DNA from: Shuttleworthella satelles DSM 14600
GTDB taxonomy: Bacteria > Bacillota > Clostridia > Lachnospirales > Lachnospiraceae
Length of the DNA stretch: 64,000 nucleotides
NCBI RefSeq assembly: GCF_000160115.1
Contig: NZ_GG665866.1
Span: 434,001 to 498,000 of the forward strand
Direction of reading: 5' to 3'
In this document: one piece after another, positions 47,366-56,412 of the stretch
How the letters are laid out: every line of letters begins with the position of its first letter
Position numbering within the stretch: the stretch's first letter is position 1
Made by a program: the position numbers and the translations under genes
Notes under the pieces: generated by a model
What the model was told of the DNA's origin: nothing
Seen by the model: the letters and a program-made list of their open reading frames with translations, nothing else
The model's database searches: none

Positions 47366-50044
47366 CTAGGACAACTGTTCCTCAAGAACTCGCTCAGCCT
47401 CAGCCAGAGCCGCAGGAATCCCCGCCGGATTCTTGCCGCCGGCCTGCGCCATGTTGGGGCGGCCTCCGCCGCCTCCGCCTACGAGTCCCGCAATGCCCTT
47501 GATCAGGTTGCCGGCATGAGCACCCGCCTTCTGAGCGCCTTCTGTTGCGGTCGCCATGAGAACAACCTTACCGTCATTTGCGGAGGCGAGGAGGACAATG
47601 CCCTCTCCCAGTTTGGCCTTGAGCTGATCGCCCAGGTCGCGCAGGCCATTCATATCAACGCCCTCCAGGGCTTTTGCCAGGAACTTGACCCCCTTGATCT
47701 CCTTGACAGCATCCTCGACATTGCCAAGGGCCTCTTTTGCGGCGGCCGCCTTCATAGACTCCAGCTCCGCCTCCAGACCCTTGATCTCCTCCTGCATGTG
47801 CCCGATCTTCTCTACCAGGTCAGAAGGCTTGGTCTTCGCCGCTGTGGCCGCTTCATTGAGTTCTCTCTCGATATCCTCATAATAGGCAAAGACAGCTGGT
47901 CCGGTCAGAGCCTCAATCCGGCGGACGCCTGCGGAAGAACCCACCTCAGATATGACTTTAAAGGCCTGTATCTTACCGGTACGCCCGACATGGGTTCCAC
48001 CGCAGAGCTCAGTAGAGTAATCACCCATCTCAACCACGCGGACTTCATCGCCGTACTTCTCCCCAAAGAGAGCCATCGCTCCGGTCTTCTTGGCATCCTC
48101 CTGGCTCATGATCTCTGTCACGACAGGAATATCAGCCGCGATGCGCTCATTGACCAGATCTTCAACCTTCCTGATCTCCTCCGTGGACATGGCGGAGAAA
48201 TGGACGAAATCAAAGCGGAGCTTCTTGTCGTCAACATAGGAGCCCTTCTGCTGAACATGATCTCCCAGTACCTCGCGCAGGGCCCTGTGAAGAAGATGGG
48301 TCGCCGAGTGATTCCTTGCGATATTGGCCCGGCGGTCGGCATCCACCTGAAGCGTCACCCGGTCGCCCACCTTGAGCATGCCGGAAATCATCTGTCCCAC
48401 ATGGCCGATGCGGCCGCCCAGCAAATGGATGGTCTCATCCACGCGAAAGGTCCCCTCTGCCGTCTCAATCAGACCGGAATCGCCCAGCTGACCGCCCATG
48501 GTGCCATAAAAGGGAGTCTCGTCCACAATCACGGTTCCCCTGCTGCCGTCGGTCAGAGCGTCAACCAATTCGCCGTACTTGTCCTCTGCCGGATTGACCT
48601 CCGTGGTCAGGACGCTGATTTTAGAGCTTGCCTCCAGCTTGTCATAGCCGACGAAAGAAGAGCTGATGGAATTATCGATATCGTCGTAGACCGTTGCTTC
48701 CTTCCCCATATAATTGGAGGCCTTGCGGGCGCCGCGGGCCTTGGCTCTCTGCTCCTCCATGGCCGCCGCAAAGCCCTCCCTGTCATAGGTCATCCCCTTC
48801 TCTTCCAGGATCTCCGCCGTCAGGTCAACCGGGAATCCATAGGTGTCATAGAGGCGGAAGGCGTCTGCGCCGGAGAGAACTCTCTCTCCCCTAGCTGAAA
48901 GCTGATCCTCCAGCTGAGCCAGCATGGCCAGTCCCTGGTCGATGGTGGCGTTGAATTTTCTCTCTTCTTCCGTCAGGACACGGCGGATAAACTCCTGTTT
49001 CTCGGCGAGTTCTGGATAACCGTCCCTGGACTCACGAATTACAACATCCGCAAGTCTGGCCATAAACTCGCCGGAAATCCCCAGCATGCGTCCATGTCTG
49101 GACGCGCGGCGGATCAGACGGCGAAGGACATAGCCGCGTCCCTCGTTGGAGGGCATGATGCCATCGGAGATCATAAATGTGGTGGATCGGATGTGGTCCG
49201 TGATCAGGCGAATCGAAATATCGTCCGAAGCATTTGCCTCATAGGTCTTGCCCGACAGGGCGCAGACCTCATCCCGGATGGCCTTCATGGTGTCGATCTC
49301 GAAGACAGTCTCTACATCCTGCATGACAACCGCAAGACGCTCCAGTCCCATGCCGGTGTCAATATTCTTCTGGGCAAGCTCTGTATAATTGCCGTGGCCG
49401 TCATTATTGAACTGGGTAAAGACATTGTTCCAGATCTCCATGAAGCGGTCGCCCTCGCCGCCCATAACATCATCAGGGCCATTGCCGTACTTTTCTCCCC
49501 GGTCATAATAGATTTCAGAACAGGGTCCGCAGGGACCGGAGCCGTGCTCCCAGAAATTGTCCGAGGCGCCGGTCTCGGGATCCTTGCCAAAGCGATAGAC
49601 GTGATCAGGGGCGACCCCGACCTCCCGGGTCCAGATCTCATAGGCCTCGTCATCATCGATGAAAATGGTGGGATAGAGCCGGTCCGGCTCAAGCTTCAGC
49701 ACCCTGGTTAAAAACTCCCAGGACCAGTGAATCGCCTCCCTCTTGAAGTAATCGCCGAAGGAAAAATTGCCCAGCATCTCAAAAAAGGTCAGATGACGGG
49801 CTGTCTTGCCGACATTCTCTATATCGCCGGTGCGGACGCACTTCTGGCAGGTGGTGACGCGGCGGCGGGGAGGAATCTCCTGACCCGTGAAGTAGGGCTT
49901 TAAGGGCGCCATGCCCGCATTGATCAGCAGGAGGCTGTCGTCGTTGTGGGGTACCAGCGAGAAGCTCTTCATCACCAGATGTCCCTTGCTCTCAAAGAAG
50001 TCCAGATACATTCTTCGCAGCTGGTTTACACCGAATTTTTCCAT
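47366..50044 (-). CDS. alaS: Alanyl-tRNA synthetase
   Basis: Charges tRNA-Ala; about 892 residues. Class II core near the N-terminus (MEKFGVNQLRRMYLDFFESKGH; HGSGPCGPCSEIYYD), editing domain with HSATHLLHRALRE and CGGTHVGR, and the C-terminal Gly-rich oligomerisation domain (GLVGGGGGGRPNMAQAGG). ATG at 50044 has AAGGAG 9 bases upstream; two earlier in-frame ATGs lack support. No T-box leader is visible upstream. Confidence 0.98.
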   Translation of the reverse strand: MEKFGVNQLRRMYLDFFESKGHLVMKSFSLVPHNDDSLLLINAGMAPLKPYFTGQEIPPRRRVTTCQKCVRTGDIENVGKTARHLTFFEMLGNFSFGDYFKREAIHWSWEFLTRVLKLEPDRLYPTIFIDDDEAYEIWTREVGVAPDHVYRFGKDPETGASDNFWEHGSGPCGPCSEIYYDRGEKYGNGPDDVMGGEGDRFMEIWNNVFTQFNNDGHGNYTELAQKNIDTGMGLERLAVVMQDVETVFEIDTMKAIRDEVCALSGKTYEANASDDISIRLITDHIRSTTFMISDGIMPSNEGRGYVLRRLIRRASRHGRMLGISGEFMARLADVVIRESRDGYPELAEKQEFIRRVLTEEERKFNATIDQGLAMLAQLEDQLSARGERVLSGADAFRLYDTYGFPVDLTAEILEEKGMTYDREGFAAAMEEQRAKARGARKASNYMGKEATVYDDIDNSISSSFVGYDKLEASSKISVLTTEVNPAEDKYGELVDALTDGSRGTVIVDETPFYGTMGGQLGDSGLIETAEGTFRVDETIHLLGGRIGHVGQMISGMLKVGDRVTLQVDADRRANIARNHSATHLLHRALREVLGDHVQQKGSYVDDKKLRFDFVHFSAMSTEEIRKVEDLVNERIAADIPVVTEIMSQEDAKKTGAMALFGEKYGDEVRVVEMGDYSTELCGGTHVGRTGKIQAFKVISEVGSSAGVRRIEALTGPAVFAYYEDIERELNEAATAAKTKPSDLVEKIGHMQEEIKGLEAELESMKAAAAKEALGNVEDAVKEIKGVKFLAKALEGVDMNGLRDLGDQLKAKLGEGIVLLASANDGKVVLMATATEGAQKAGAHAGNLIKGIAGLVGGGGGGRPNMAQAGGKNPAGIPAALAEAERVLEEQLS

Positions 50045-50203
50045 GAAATACATCTCCTTATGCACCGTTCCTGGAAAACACTCCGCAGACCGGCTTATCT
50101 CTAATCCAATTGAGCGGGCAAATGCACGCATAACAATACAGCGGCTATCGTATGCGCGCGCCGCAGACATTCCATCGTCATGAATTATAGTGAATCGAAT
50201 CCT

Positions 50204-50680
50204 TCAATTCAACTCCACGTCATCGCACAAATTCTCTCCGTCCGCGGCACTTGTGGCCAGAAAATCACAGCGCTCATTATAGGTCTGTCCGGCGTGTCCC
50301 TTGACCCAGTGGAAGGTCACCTGATGCGGGGACATAAGCTCTAGAAGCTTCTTCCAGAGATCTATATTTTTCACTGCTTTCTTCCCTGCGGTCTTCCAGC
50401 CGTTCTTCTGCCACTTGTCAATCCAGTGCTCCTCAAAGGCTTTGACCACGTACTGAGAATCCGACCACAGGTCCACCTGACAGGGGCATTTTAAAGCCTC
50501 CAGAGCCCGAATCACTCCCATGAGCTCCATGCGGTTATTCGTGGTCTTCTTATAGCCGCAGGAGAGCTCCTTGATGTGCTCCTGTCCCCTGGCATCCACA
50601 TAGGATATGACCGCTCCGTAGCCGCCCGGCCCGTCCGGATTGCCCCGGGCCGCCCCGTCAGTGTAAATTGTCACTCGCAT
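50204..50680 (-). CDS. rnhA: Ribonuclease HI
   Basis: Degrades RNA in RNA-DNA hybrids. 158 residues. Active-site residues in [18 protein letters not shown] (Asp), [13 protein letters not shown] (Glu), LWSDSQYVV (Asp) and the C-terminal ERCDFLA (Asp). Three bases after the upstream hydrolase stop. Confidence 0.96.
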   Translation of the reverse strand: MRVTIYTDGAARGNPDGPGGYGAVISYVDARGQEHIKELSCGYKKTTNNRMELMGVIRALEALKCPCQVDLWSDSQYVVKAFEEHWIDKWQKNGWKTAGKKAVKNIDLWKKLLELMSPHQVTFHWVKGHAGQTYNERCDFLATSAADGENLCDDVELN

Positions 50681-50683
50681 GAA

Positions 50684-51451
50684 TCACTCCTCGATCTCAA
50701 AGATCATATTCTCCTGGGTCAGGTCTACAATCTTGTCTTTGAAATTTGCAGCCTGCGGCAGGCGCTTATACCTGTCAATCAGGTCGTAGTCTCTCCACAG
50801 ATGACAGGGGAAGACCAGATCGCAGTCTATGTGCTCCAGAAAATAGTCCATGCCATAGGAGAAGCCCTCCTTCATGCGGGGATCCAGCACGACAAACGCG
50901 AGGTCGATATGCTTGCCCGCCAGCCGGTTGACCTCGTGCTTATAGGCCCGGCCGATGGTCTCACAGTAGAGTTCCCCCCGCTCGCCCCAGTTCCACCAGT
51001 GCAGATCACCGGCGTGGTAGATATGAAGGCCTTCCGCTTCAATATAAAAGGCCACTCCCTCGTCTGTAGAGCGCAGGGTCTGAATCACAAGATCGTCGAT
51101 GCGGTAAACAGAGACCGGAGAGACCCTGTGAATGCGTTTCTTAAACTCCCTGTCCCCTCTGTGTCCAAGCCGGGTTAAGAGATCCCTCGGGATATGGATA
51201 TCATCGCTTAAAATATAGCTGATATCCGGGTGACGGGTTTTCTGCCAGGCCAGAACCTCCGGCGTCCAGTGATCCCTGTGCCGGTGACTGGCGAATACAT
51301 AGAGCTTCTTGTCCTGGGGGAAGGCAGGAATCTTCCCTCCGAAAACCATGCGGTCAGACAGGGCATCCGGGGGGAAATAGTCAAAGAGAAGGAGGGTATG
51401 ATCCAGCTCCACAAGATAGGAGCTGTGCTGAATATAAGTCACCTTGATCAT
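50684..51451 (-). CDS. Metallo-beta-lactamase-fold hydrolase (UlaG-like)
   Basis: 255 residues. Metal-binding FASHRHRDH, then IYHAGDLHWWNW and FPCHLWRDYDL. Start overlaps the end of the amidohydrolase gene (ATGA), so it belongs to the nucleoside-salvage operon. Substrate unknown; UlaG-type proteins act on phosphodiester or lactone substrates. Confidence 0.88.
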   Translation of the reverse strand: MIKVTYIQHSSYLVELDHTLLLFDYFPPDALSDRMVFGGKIPAFPQDKKLYVFASHRHRDHWTPEVLAWQKTRHPDISYILSDDIHIPRDLLTRLGHRGDREFKKRIHRVSPVSVYRIDDLVIQTLRSTDEGVAFYIEAEGLHIYHAGDLHWWNWGERGELYCETIGRAYKHEVNRLAGKHIDLAFVVLDPRMKEGFSYGMDYFLEHIDCDLVFPCHLWRDYDLIDRYKRLPQAANFKDKIVDLTQENMIFEIEE

Positions 51452-52773
51452 TGGCCAAACCCCGCCTCACGATTGATTCTCTGGATGATCTCGTTGGCTC
51501 TGGCATAGATATCCCCCGGATCAAAACCGATATGGAAGCTCCCGTTTTCGTAGAGAATCCTTCCGTCGACCATGGTCATCTTCACATTCTGTTTGCTCCC
51601 GGAATAGACCAGGTTCTTTAAGATGTCATTCTCCGGCTGCATATTGGGCTGTTTGAGATCAATCATAATCAAGTCGGCCTTCTTGCCCTCAGCCAGTCGA
51701 TCGCAGTCCGTCAGTCCCATCGCTTTCGCCCCGCCGGCTGTCGCCATGTAGAGAACGTCCTCGGCCGGAACAGCGGAGGCATCCCCCTCCCGCACCTTGG
51801 CAAGGGCCGTTGTCAGATACATCTCCCGAAACATATCCAGGGCATTGTTGGATGAGGCTCCGTCGGTGCCGATCGCCAGAGAAATGCCCTCGTCAAGGAA
51901 GCGGCTGATCGGGGCGATCCCGGAGGCCAGCTTGAGGTTGGAGGCCGGATTGGTGACGGCAGTCAGCCCTCTCCTCTTATAGATCTCAAAATCCTCATCA
52001 GAGAACCAGATGCAGTGGTAACCGCCGCCGCCGTACTCATACATTCCCAGAGAATCTGTCAGCTGGGTCGGGGTCTTGCCCCAGCGATCGATACACTCCT
52101 TTACCTCCCTCTCTGTCTCAGAATTATGGAGAAAGACGGGACTTTTGTATTTCGACGCCAATTTGGCCACATCTTCCATCCGCTCCATGGATGTCGTATA
52201 TTCCGCATGGAATCCCACCACCATGGAGACGAGCTCCCCCATCTCATTCACCCGGCACATATTCTCCTCGACAGTCTCAATCGGCGCGCCGAAGTTATTA
52301 AAGCCGGGCACCAAAACCGTGCGAAATCCCGTGTCAACAGAGGCGCTTGCATTCATGGGCGGATAGAAGTACATATCGAAGTTGGACGTGATCCCGGACG
52401 TCAGATACTCCATGATACCGAGAATATCCAGCCAGTAGATATCCTCCTCCCTAAGACAGCCCTCTCTGGGAAAAATCTGTTTGGTCAGCCAATCCTGCAG
52501 AGGCAGATCATCCGCAACTGTGCGGACAAAAGTCATGGCCGTGTGGGTGTGCGCATTCTTAAATCCCGGCATCAGCAGATTGCCCTGGCAGTTCTCCTGC
52601 CGCTCCCAGACCAGGGGACTTTTCTCTGAGGCGACCTCCTGGGCCCGGCGGTCACGACCGTCCCCGATATAGACAATCTGATTTCCCTGTACCCAGAGCT
52701 CCCCCTCGGTCAGGGCAGGCCTTTCCCTCTCATCCAGGGTCATGAGCCTGGCATTATAAAATCGGATATTCAT
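51448..52773 (-). CDS. 5-methylthioadenosine/S-adenosylhomocysteine deaminase-like amidohydrolase
   Basis: 441 residues, MtaD/SsnA type TIM-barrel amidohydrolase. Metal ligands in NAHTHTAMTF, FHAEYTTSMER, the later His in LHNSETEREV, and Asp in AIGTDGASSNNALDM. Removes the amino group of MTA/SAH or a related adenosine. Coupled by ATGA overlaps both to the phosphorylase before it and to the MBL protein after it. Confidence 0.9.
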   Translation of the reverse strand: MNIRFYNARLMTLDERERPALTEGELWVQGNQIVYIGDGRDRRAQEVASEKSPLVWERQENCQGNLLMPGFKNAHTHTAMTFVRTVADDLPLQDWLTKQIFPREGCLREEDIYWLDILGIMEYLTSGITSNFDMYFYPPMNASASVDTGFRTVLVPGFNNFGAPIETVEENMCRVNEMGELVSMVVGFHAEYTTSMERMEDVAKLASKYKSPVFLHNSETEREVKECIDRWGKTPTQLTDSLGMYEYGGGGYHCIWFSDEDFEIYKRRGLTAVTNPASNLKLASGIAPISRFLDEGISLAIGTDGASSNNALDMFREMYLTTALAKVREGDASAVPAEDVLYMATAGGAKAMGLTDCDRLAEGKKADLIMIDLKQPNMQPENDILKNLVYSGSKQNVKMTMVDGRILYENGSFHIGFDPGDIYARANEIIQRINREAGFGQ

Positions 52774-53615
52774 CTCGCCTCTCTCTTTCCCTTTGACATT
52801 TTCCCAATGGAGCCCTTCACAAGTCTGGTGAATTTCTCCGCCACGATCCTGCCGGCCTCGATAACCTCCTCCTCCGACAGAGGCTTAGGGCTGATCCCGG
52901 CCGCCAGGTTGGAAATGCAGGAGACGCCGACCACACGCATTCCCATGTGTCTGGCCGCAACCGCCTCACAGGCAGTGGACATGCCGACGGCATCCGCCCC
53001 CATAGCACTGGCCGCGCGGATCTCCGCCGGCGACTCATACTGAGGCCCTCTTGTCTGCAGATAGACCCCTTCCTTAAGGTGGATTCCCTCCTCCCCCGCC
53101 GTATCCCTGATCAGATCGGACAGGTCGGGATCATAGATATGGCTCATGTCCGGGAATCGGATTCCCAGCTGAGAAATATTTGCTCCGCGCAGGGGAGAAG
53201 GCAGGAGGAAGGAAATCTGGTCGCGAATCAGCATGAGGTCTCCCGCAGCAAGGCCCCGGCGAATGCCCCCGGAGGCATTGGTCAGAAAGAGGATCTTAGC
53301 TCCCATCAGCTTCATCAGACGGATCGGCATAACCACCTCTTCCATCTCATAGCCCTCATAGTAATGAATCCTTCCCTGCATGACGACGGTCGGCGTCCCG
53401 GCCACATAGCCGATCACATAGCGTCCCACATGTCCCGGCGCCGTCGACTGTGGAAATCCCGCAATCTCCTGATAGGGAATCAAACCCTCCAGCTGCATGC
53501 TGTCAGCGAAATCACCCAAACCGGACCCCAGAACCAGAGCCACCCTGGGTGTGAAGGGAATGCGATCCCGTATGCTCTCATAGGCCCTCAGCACTTGTTC
53601 AAAAGTCGAATCCAT
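52770..53615 (-). CDS. Purine nucleoside phosphorylase
   Basis: 281 residues, trimeric PNP type (PunA/DeoD-II). VALVLGSGLGDFAD binds phosphate, HYYEGYEMEEVVMPIRLMK and ADAVGMSTACEAVAARHMG are the family blocks. Splits inosine/guanosine to base and ribose-1-phosphate. ATG with GGAGAGGAGG. First gene of the salvage operon; a GC-rich stem-loop (GGCCCGG/CCGGGCC, 53641-53663) lies just upstream. Confidence 0.94.
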   Translation of the reverse strand: MDSTFEQVLRAYESIRDRIPFTPRVALVLGSGLGDFADSMQLEGLIPYQEIAGFPQSTAPGHVGRYVIGYVAGTPTVVMQGRIHYYEGYEMEEVVMPIRLMKLMGAKILFLTNASGGIRRGLAAGDLMLIRDQISFLLPSPLRGANISQLGIRFPDMSHIYDPDLSDLIRDTAGEEGIHLKEGVYLQTRGPQYESPAEIRAASAMGADAVGMSTACEAVAARHMGMRVVGVSCISNLAAGISPKPLSEEEVIEAGRIVAEKFTRLVKGSIGKMSKGKREAR

Positions 53616-53689
53616 ATAACCTCCTCTCCTGTCTTTTACAGGCCCGGCCCCTGAGACCGGGCCGCAAAAAAGTCTGACCAGACAAAGTA

Positions 53690-54676
53690 TTATATAAAAA
53701 TCCGCAGCTTTCCCGGCAGACAGGTGATTCTGATCTTTCGATGCATGCCAAGATCCTCCCCGTCTGAGTGAACCGGCAGGGCTTCTTCCATATGAATCTG
53801 CAGACTCTTCGTCTCTATCTGATGCACGCCGGGCAGGATTTTGTGCATTCGAAAGAGAAAGCCGGGCAGCATGATCAGGGCGAGCAGGCGGGGCACAGAA
53901 TCCGCCAGACAGATACCGAACTTCCCGTCGAAGGCATTTGCTCCGGGATACATGGGGACGCCTCCTCCTTCAGCCGCCTGATTCATAGCAGCCACGAAGA
54001 TCATGTTCTCAACTTCAAGACAGCTGCGGCCTTTTTCTTTCCGATAGAAAACCCTCCCCCGGTAGAGGGGCATGGAGAGAATGGTCTGCAGGGTCTTGGT
54101 AAGATAGGACAGCCGCCCCAAATGAAGCTTATTCAAGATCCCCTTCATATACATGTGGTCTACTCCCCTGCAGACAGCGGCATCAAAGCCCATGCCGCAG
54201 GAAATGGCGAAGAGACGGCTGTTCCCGTCGTCCAGCTCCACCCGCCCCAGATCCATCCTGCGAACCCGGCTCTCAGACTCTGCTGCCCTTTCTCTGTCGT
54301 GACAATCGGTCAGAATGTCCTCCAGCCTCGCCAGCGGATCCTTATTGGTAATTCCAAGTCCCCGCCCCAGGTCATTGCCGCTGCCCAGAGGAATCATTGC
54401 CAGATTCACCTTATCGAAGTCATGCATACCATTGATCACCTCGTTAAAGGTGCCGTCTCCCCCGACCGCGACAATGGTCGATCGCAGGCCACAGCGATCA
54501 AAATCAGCGGCCGCCTGGTCTGAAAGCTGATCCGCCAGCTGCACGGCATGGCCCGCGAACCGGGTCATATGGATTTGGGCAGAGACCTCTCTCTCGTTCA
54601 GCCGATGACTGATTTTCTCCCAGGCCTTCATGCTCTGCCCGCTTCTGGAATGTATGTTGGCAATGAAGTAAAACAT
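53690..54676 (-). CDS. Diacylglycerol kinase-family lipid kinase
   Basis: About 328 residues. Catalytic motif VGGDGTFNEVINGM and substrate loop IPLGSGNDLGRGLG, as in DgkB/YegS-type kinases. The frame is open to 54949, but ATG 54676 gives the usual start (MFYFIANIHSRSG) and lies one base after the helicase stop (TAATATG), meaning translational coupling. The lipid acceptor is not predictable. Confidence 0.9.
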   Translation of the reverse strand: MFYFIANIHSRSGQSMKAWEKISHRLNEREVSAQIHMTRFAGHAVQLADQLSDQAAADFDRCGLRSTIVAVGGDGTFNEVINGMHDFDKVNLAMIPLGSGNDLGRGLGITNKDPLARLEDILTDCHDRERAAESESRVRRMDLGRVELDDGNSRLFAISCGMGFDAAVCRGVDHMYMKGILNKLHLGRLSYLTKTLQTILSMPLYRGRVFYRKEKGRSCLEVENMIFVAAMNQAAEGGGVPMYPGANAFDGKFGICLADSVPRLLALIMLPGFLFRMHKILPGVHQIETKSLQIHMEEALPVHSDGEDLGMHRKIRITCLPGKLRIFI

Positions 54677-54677
54677 A

Positions 54678-56111
54678 TTAGCGTCCTCTCCCCTGCCCGT
54701 AATAAGAGCCGGAATATCCTCCTCTTCCTCTGGACTCGTCGCTGATATTCTCCCTCTCAGACCGCCCGTTATTGATATTGGGCATGGGGCGGGGCCCCTG
54801 GTCCCTGCGCCTTCTTCCGCGGCCGCTCCCGGAAGCGCCGCCCGCCTTTTGCCTGCGGTCTGCGTGTCCCTGGCGGTTCCTGCTGCCGGTCTTGTGACCG
54901 CTCTTTCCGGCATTTTTCTGGCCTCCTGACCGATATCCGCTCCGACCATGTCTTGTGCGCCCTCCCTTTCCCTTTCTGGCCTTTCTCTCCAGAGGAAGGG
55001 ACCATTGCGTCTGAAGCTCCGGAATGGGCTTCTCTAAAAGCTCCTCTACCTCACGCAGGGCGTCCAGCTCCGCCTCACAACAGAGGGTAATGGCGATACC
55101 GCTCTCCCCCGCGCGACCGGTACGACCGATGCGGTGGATGTAGGCGCCGGCCTCCTCCGGCACATCATAGTTGAAGACATGGGACAGCTTGGGGATATCC
55201 AGGCCTCTTGCAGCCACGTCCGTAGCCACCATAACCCTGACCTTGCCGGACTTAAAGCGATTCAGGGCATCCTGCCTCTGCCCCTGGGTCTTATCCCCGT
55301 GAATCGCCACAGACTCGATTCCCCGACGCTTTAATTCCCTGGACAGCTTATCGGCCCCGTGCTTGGTTCTGGTAAAGACAATCGCGCTCTCCACCGCCTC
55401 GTCTGTCAGCAGGGAGGCAATGATCTCCCTCTTGTCCTCTCGGCTGCTGAAAATGAGCTTCTGCTCGACCGTATCGGCCGCCTCATTCTCCGGAGTCACC
55501 TGAACCTGGACCGGATCCTTCAGCATCCGATCCGCCAGCTGGCGAACCTCCTTCTCCATGGTGGCCGAGAACATAAGCGTCTGCCGCTTAGAGGGCGTAC
55601 TCTCAACAATGCGGCTGACATCCGGGAGAAATCCCATATCCAGCATCCGGTCCGCCTCATCCAAGACCAGGATTTCCACAGAGCTCAGGTCCACCAGGTC
55701 CTGGCCCATGAAGTCCAGCAGCCGTCCCGGTGTGGCGACCAGGATATCCGCCCCCCTGCGCAGAGCTCCGATCTGAGGTCCCCTCTTTGCTCCCCCGTAG
55801 AGACAAACCGTCCTCAGATGCAGATATCTCCCGTATTTTTTAAAATTATCAAAGATCTGAATGGCCAATTCACGCGTGGGGGTAAGCACCAGGGCTCTGA
55901 CCCTGGGTCTCTTTAAAAGCGTGAGCTTGTGTAAAACAGGCAGGGCGAAGGCCGCCGTTTTCCCGGTGCCGGTCTGCGCGCAGCCGATCATATCCCGTCC
56001 CTCTAAGATGACAGGGATGGACTCTTCCTGTACAGGCGTCGGCTCCTCATAGCCCGCCTTTCGAATCGCGCTGAGCAGGTCTTTTTTTAGTCCAAATTCA
56101 CTGAATTTCAA
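54678..56111 (-). CDS. DEAD-box RNA helicase with Gly/Arg-rich tail
   Basis: About 477 residues. Motif Q near FSEFGL, motif I AQTGTGKTAAF, Ia PTREL, II VLDEADRML, III FSATM, V ATDVAARGLD, VI HRIGRTGRAG. The last 120 residues are rich in Arg, Gly, Lys and Ser (RGRRRRDQ, SRGRGGYSGSYYGQGRGR), an RNA-binding tail of the CshA/DeaD type. The start is TTG at 56111 (KFSEFGL), with GAGGAG 5 bases upstream. The region between its predicted promoter and start holds a terminator-like hairpin. Confidence 0.94.
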   Translation of the reverse strand: MKFSEFGLKKDLLSAIRKAGYEEPTPVQEESIPVILEGRDMIGCAQTGTGKTAAFALPVLHKLTLLKRPRVRALVLTPTRELAIQIFDNFKKYGRYLHLRTVCLYGGAKRGPQIGALRRGADILVATPGRLLDFMGQDLVDLSSVEILVLDEADRMLDMGFLPDVSRIVESTPSKRQTLMFSATMEKEVRQLADRMLKDPVQVQVTPENEAADTVEQKLIFSSREDKREIIASLLTDEAVESAIVFTRTKHGADKLSRELKRRGIESVAIHGDKTQGQRQDALNRFKSGKVRVMVATDVAARGLDIPKLSHVFNYDVPEEAGAYIHRIGRTGRAGESGIAITLCCEAELDALREVEELLEKPIPELQTQWSLPLERKARKGKGGRTRHGRSGYRSGGQKNAGKSGHKTGSRNRQGHADRRQKAGGASGSGRGRRRRDQGPRPMPNINNGRSERENISDESRGRGGYSGSYYGQGRGR

Positions 56112-56199
56112 GTTTACTCCTCTTCTGAACCCCTGATCGGGCTCTTGATCTCTTTGAGAATCCCGAGAAGAACCCTTCCAAAGAAGTCGTTTCGAATCC

Positions 56200-56238
56200 C
56201 AAAAAAGACACTGACCGGGGCCTCCCGAATCAGTGTCT
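56200..56238 (-). terminator. Intrinsic terminator upstream of the helicase gene (end of the aga operon or attenuator)
   Basis: Perfect arms AGACACTGA/TCAGTGTCT (56206-56214, 56230-56238) followed on the minus strand by TTTTTT. It is 175 bases after the alpha-galactosidase stop and 90 bases before the helicase start, and downstream of a good promoter at 56290-56318. Confidence 0.9.
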
Positions 56239-56289
56239 GCACAAAAATTCCGCCGACTTGTTTCTTGCTCTCGAGAATATACTTGCATA

Positions 56290-56318
56290 ATCATAGTGTT
56301 TTTTTCTCGAATGTGCAA
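56290..56318 (-). promoter_or_regulatory. Predicted promoter of the helicase-lipid kinase pair
   Basis: -35 TTGCAC (56313-56318), 17-base spacer, -10 TATGAT (56290-56295). Gives a leader of about 170 bases that includes the 56200-56238 terminator. Confidence 0.65.
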
Positions 56319-56412
56319 GATTCTGCCATCTCAGACGCGATCCGCCATTTCGCCATCCGAAATCTCCCCGGACATATCGGTCTGCGTGCCAGGTATACCG
56401 GTCCCGGCCCTC

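Noticed and set aside
47192-48898. Very long plus-strand open frame (568 codons)
   Set aside because: Beyond 47366 it is exactly opposite alaS, whose family motifs are unmistakable; GC-biased third positions leave the antisense frame open. Only the first 50 codons are outside alaS and they match nothing known.
50045-50203. T-box riboswitch upstream of alaS
   Set aside because: No AGGGTGGNACCGCG-like T-box sequence and no antiterminator/terminator pair; the leader is too short.
53641-53690. Terminator of the lipid kinase gene
   Set aside because: A short GTCTGGTCAGAC palindrome followed by TTTTTT exists, but its loop is too small for a stable hairpin, and the neighbouring GC-rich stem lacks a T-tract. 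I could not decide and did not list it as a terminator.
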